NCBI GenBank assembly: GCA_905221605.1
Contig: CAJNDS010001559.1
Location: 1 to 14,203, forward strand
Direction: 5' to 3'
DNA length: 14,203 bases
DNA from: Symbiodinium natans
Taxonomy: Eukaryota > Sar > Dinophyceae > Suessiales > Symbiodiniaceae
Made by a program: the position numbers and the translations under genes. Below, piece by piece: positions 14,158-14,203 of this stretch. A model generated the notes under the pieces. It saw only the letters and a list, made by a program, of their open reading frames with translations. It did no database searches and was not told the origin of the DNA. Every line of letters starts with the position of its first letter. Position 1 is the stretch's first letter.

Positions 14158-14203
14158 ATAATGTACGTCCTTTATGCCCCTATAATTCTATGTACTAATT
14201 CTA

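Larger units (their letters stand above)
13703..14203. other. filler upstream of cox3
   Basis: A hairpin AAGGGC/GCCCTT (13692-13697, 13723-13728) straddles the putative cox3 ATG. Further upstream are the conserved-loop hairpin 13943-14012, the word GAACGCAGTAAAACC (14016, also near 8641 and, with one change, 5583) and the nested hairpin 14069-14157. No gene is seen. Confidence 0.7.

Noticed and set aside
1-14203. tRNA genes
   Set aside because: No cloverleaf with a GTTCRANTC-type T arm and matching acceptor was recognised. Hairpins near GTTCGA-like words lack the other arms. Myzozoan mitochondria normally import tRNAs.
1-14203. Nuclear copy of mitochondrial DNA
   Set aside because: The whole window, including filler and rRNA pieces, has the organisation of a dinoflagellate-type mitochondrial genome and no nuclear-type sequence. 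The broken codons keep this option alive for single genes, but no junction is visible.

Overview
The window looks like a piece of mitochondrial DNA from a dinoflagellate or a very close myzozoan relative. It carries only two recognisable protein genes, both on the minus strand: cob (cytochrome b, 3195 down to 2064) and cox3 (cytochrome oxidase subunit III, 13702 down to 12959). Both read as the dinoflagellate/apicomplexan type. The rest is short pieces of fragmented rRNA in no rRNA order and on both strands, set in AT-rich filler packed with hairpins. No tRNA was recognised and no cox1 piece was found.

Layout: 1-2063 is filler with an LSU domain V candidate (about 358-480, plus strand) and an SSU 3'-domain candidate (about 1450-1520). 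cob follows at 2064-3195 (minus). 3196-5058 holds filler with an LSU candidate (3845-3962), a good LSU domain I fragment (about 4176-4235, plus) and the clearest rRNA of the window, an LSU domain IV fragment (about 4906-5058, minus). 5059-7610 is almost gene-free. A 275-bp block at 7611-7885 is repeated at 9946-10220 with three substitutions. An LSU domain VI candidate lies at about 9045-9150 (minus). An SSU 530-loop fragment is at about 10428-10616 (minus) and an SSU 3'-domain candidate at about 11503-11562 (plus). A dense hairpin array (12146-12916) leads to the 3' end of cox3, and 13703-14203 is filler again.

Both protein genes are odd at the DNA level. cob has a TGA at a conserved Trp, a Leu where one axial haem histidine is expected, and two places where one A appears to be missing from an A run, so three frames are needed to read it. 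cox3 has one in-frame TAG and stops, running into filler, before its last transmembrane helix. RNA editing and cox3 trans-splicing, both known in dinoflagellate mitochondria, could explain part of this. Homopolymer errors or a degenerate gene copy are the main alternatives.

The most striking structure is in the filler. At least 18 hairpins have different but self-complementary stems, while the loop keeps conserved ends: it begins RYAA and ends GCRYG in one orientation. One subgroup has a 15-nt loop of consensus RYAARCTWGYGCRYG in six copies, and another has ATAAGGA...ACGCATG in six variants. A second class has short G+C arms of the CCCGGGC or ACGGGC type around AT-rich loops and occurs more than 25 times. 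All calls were made by eye; no search or folding was run.
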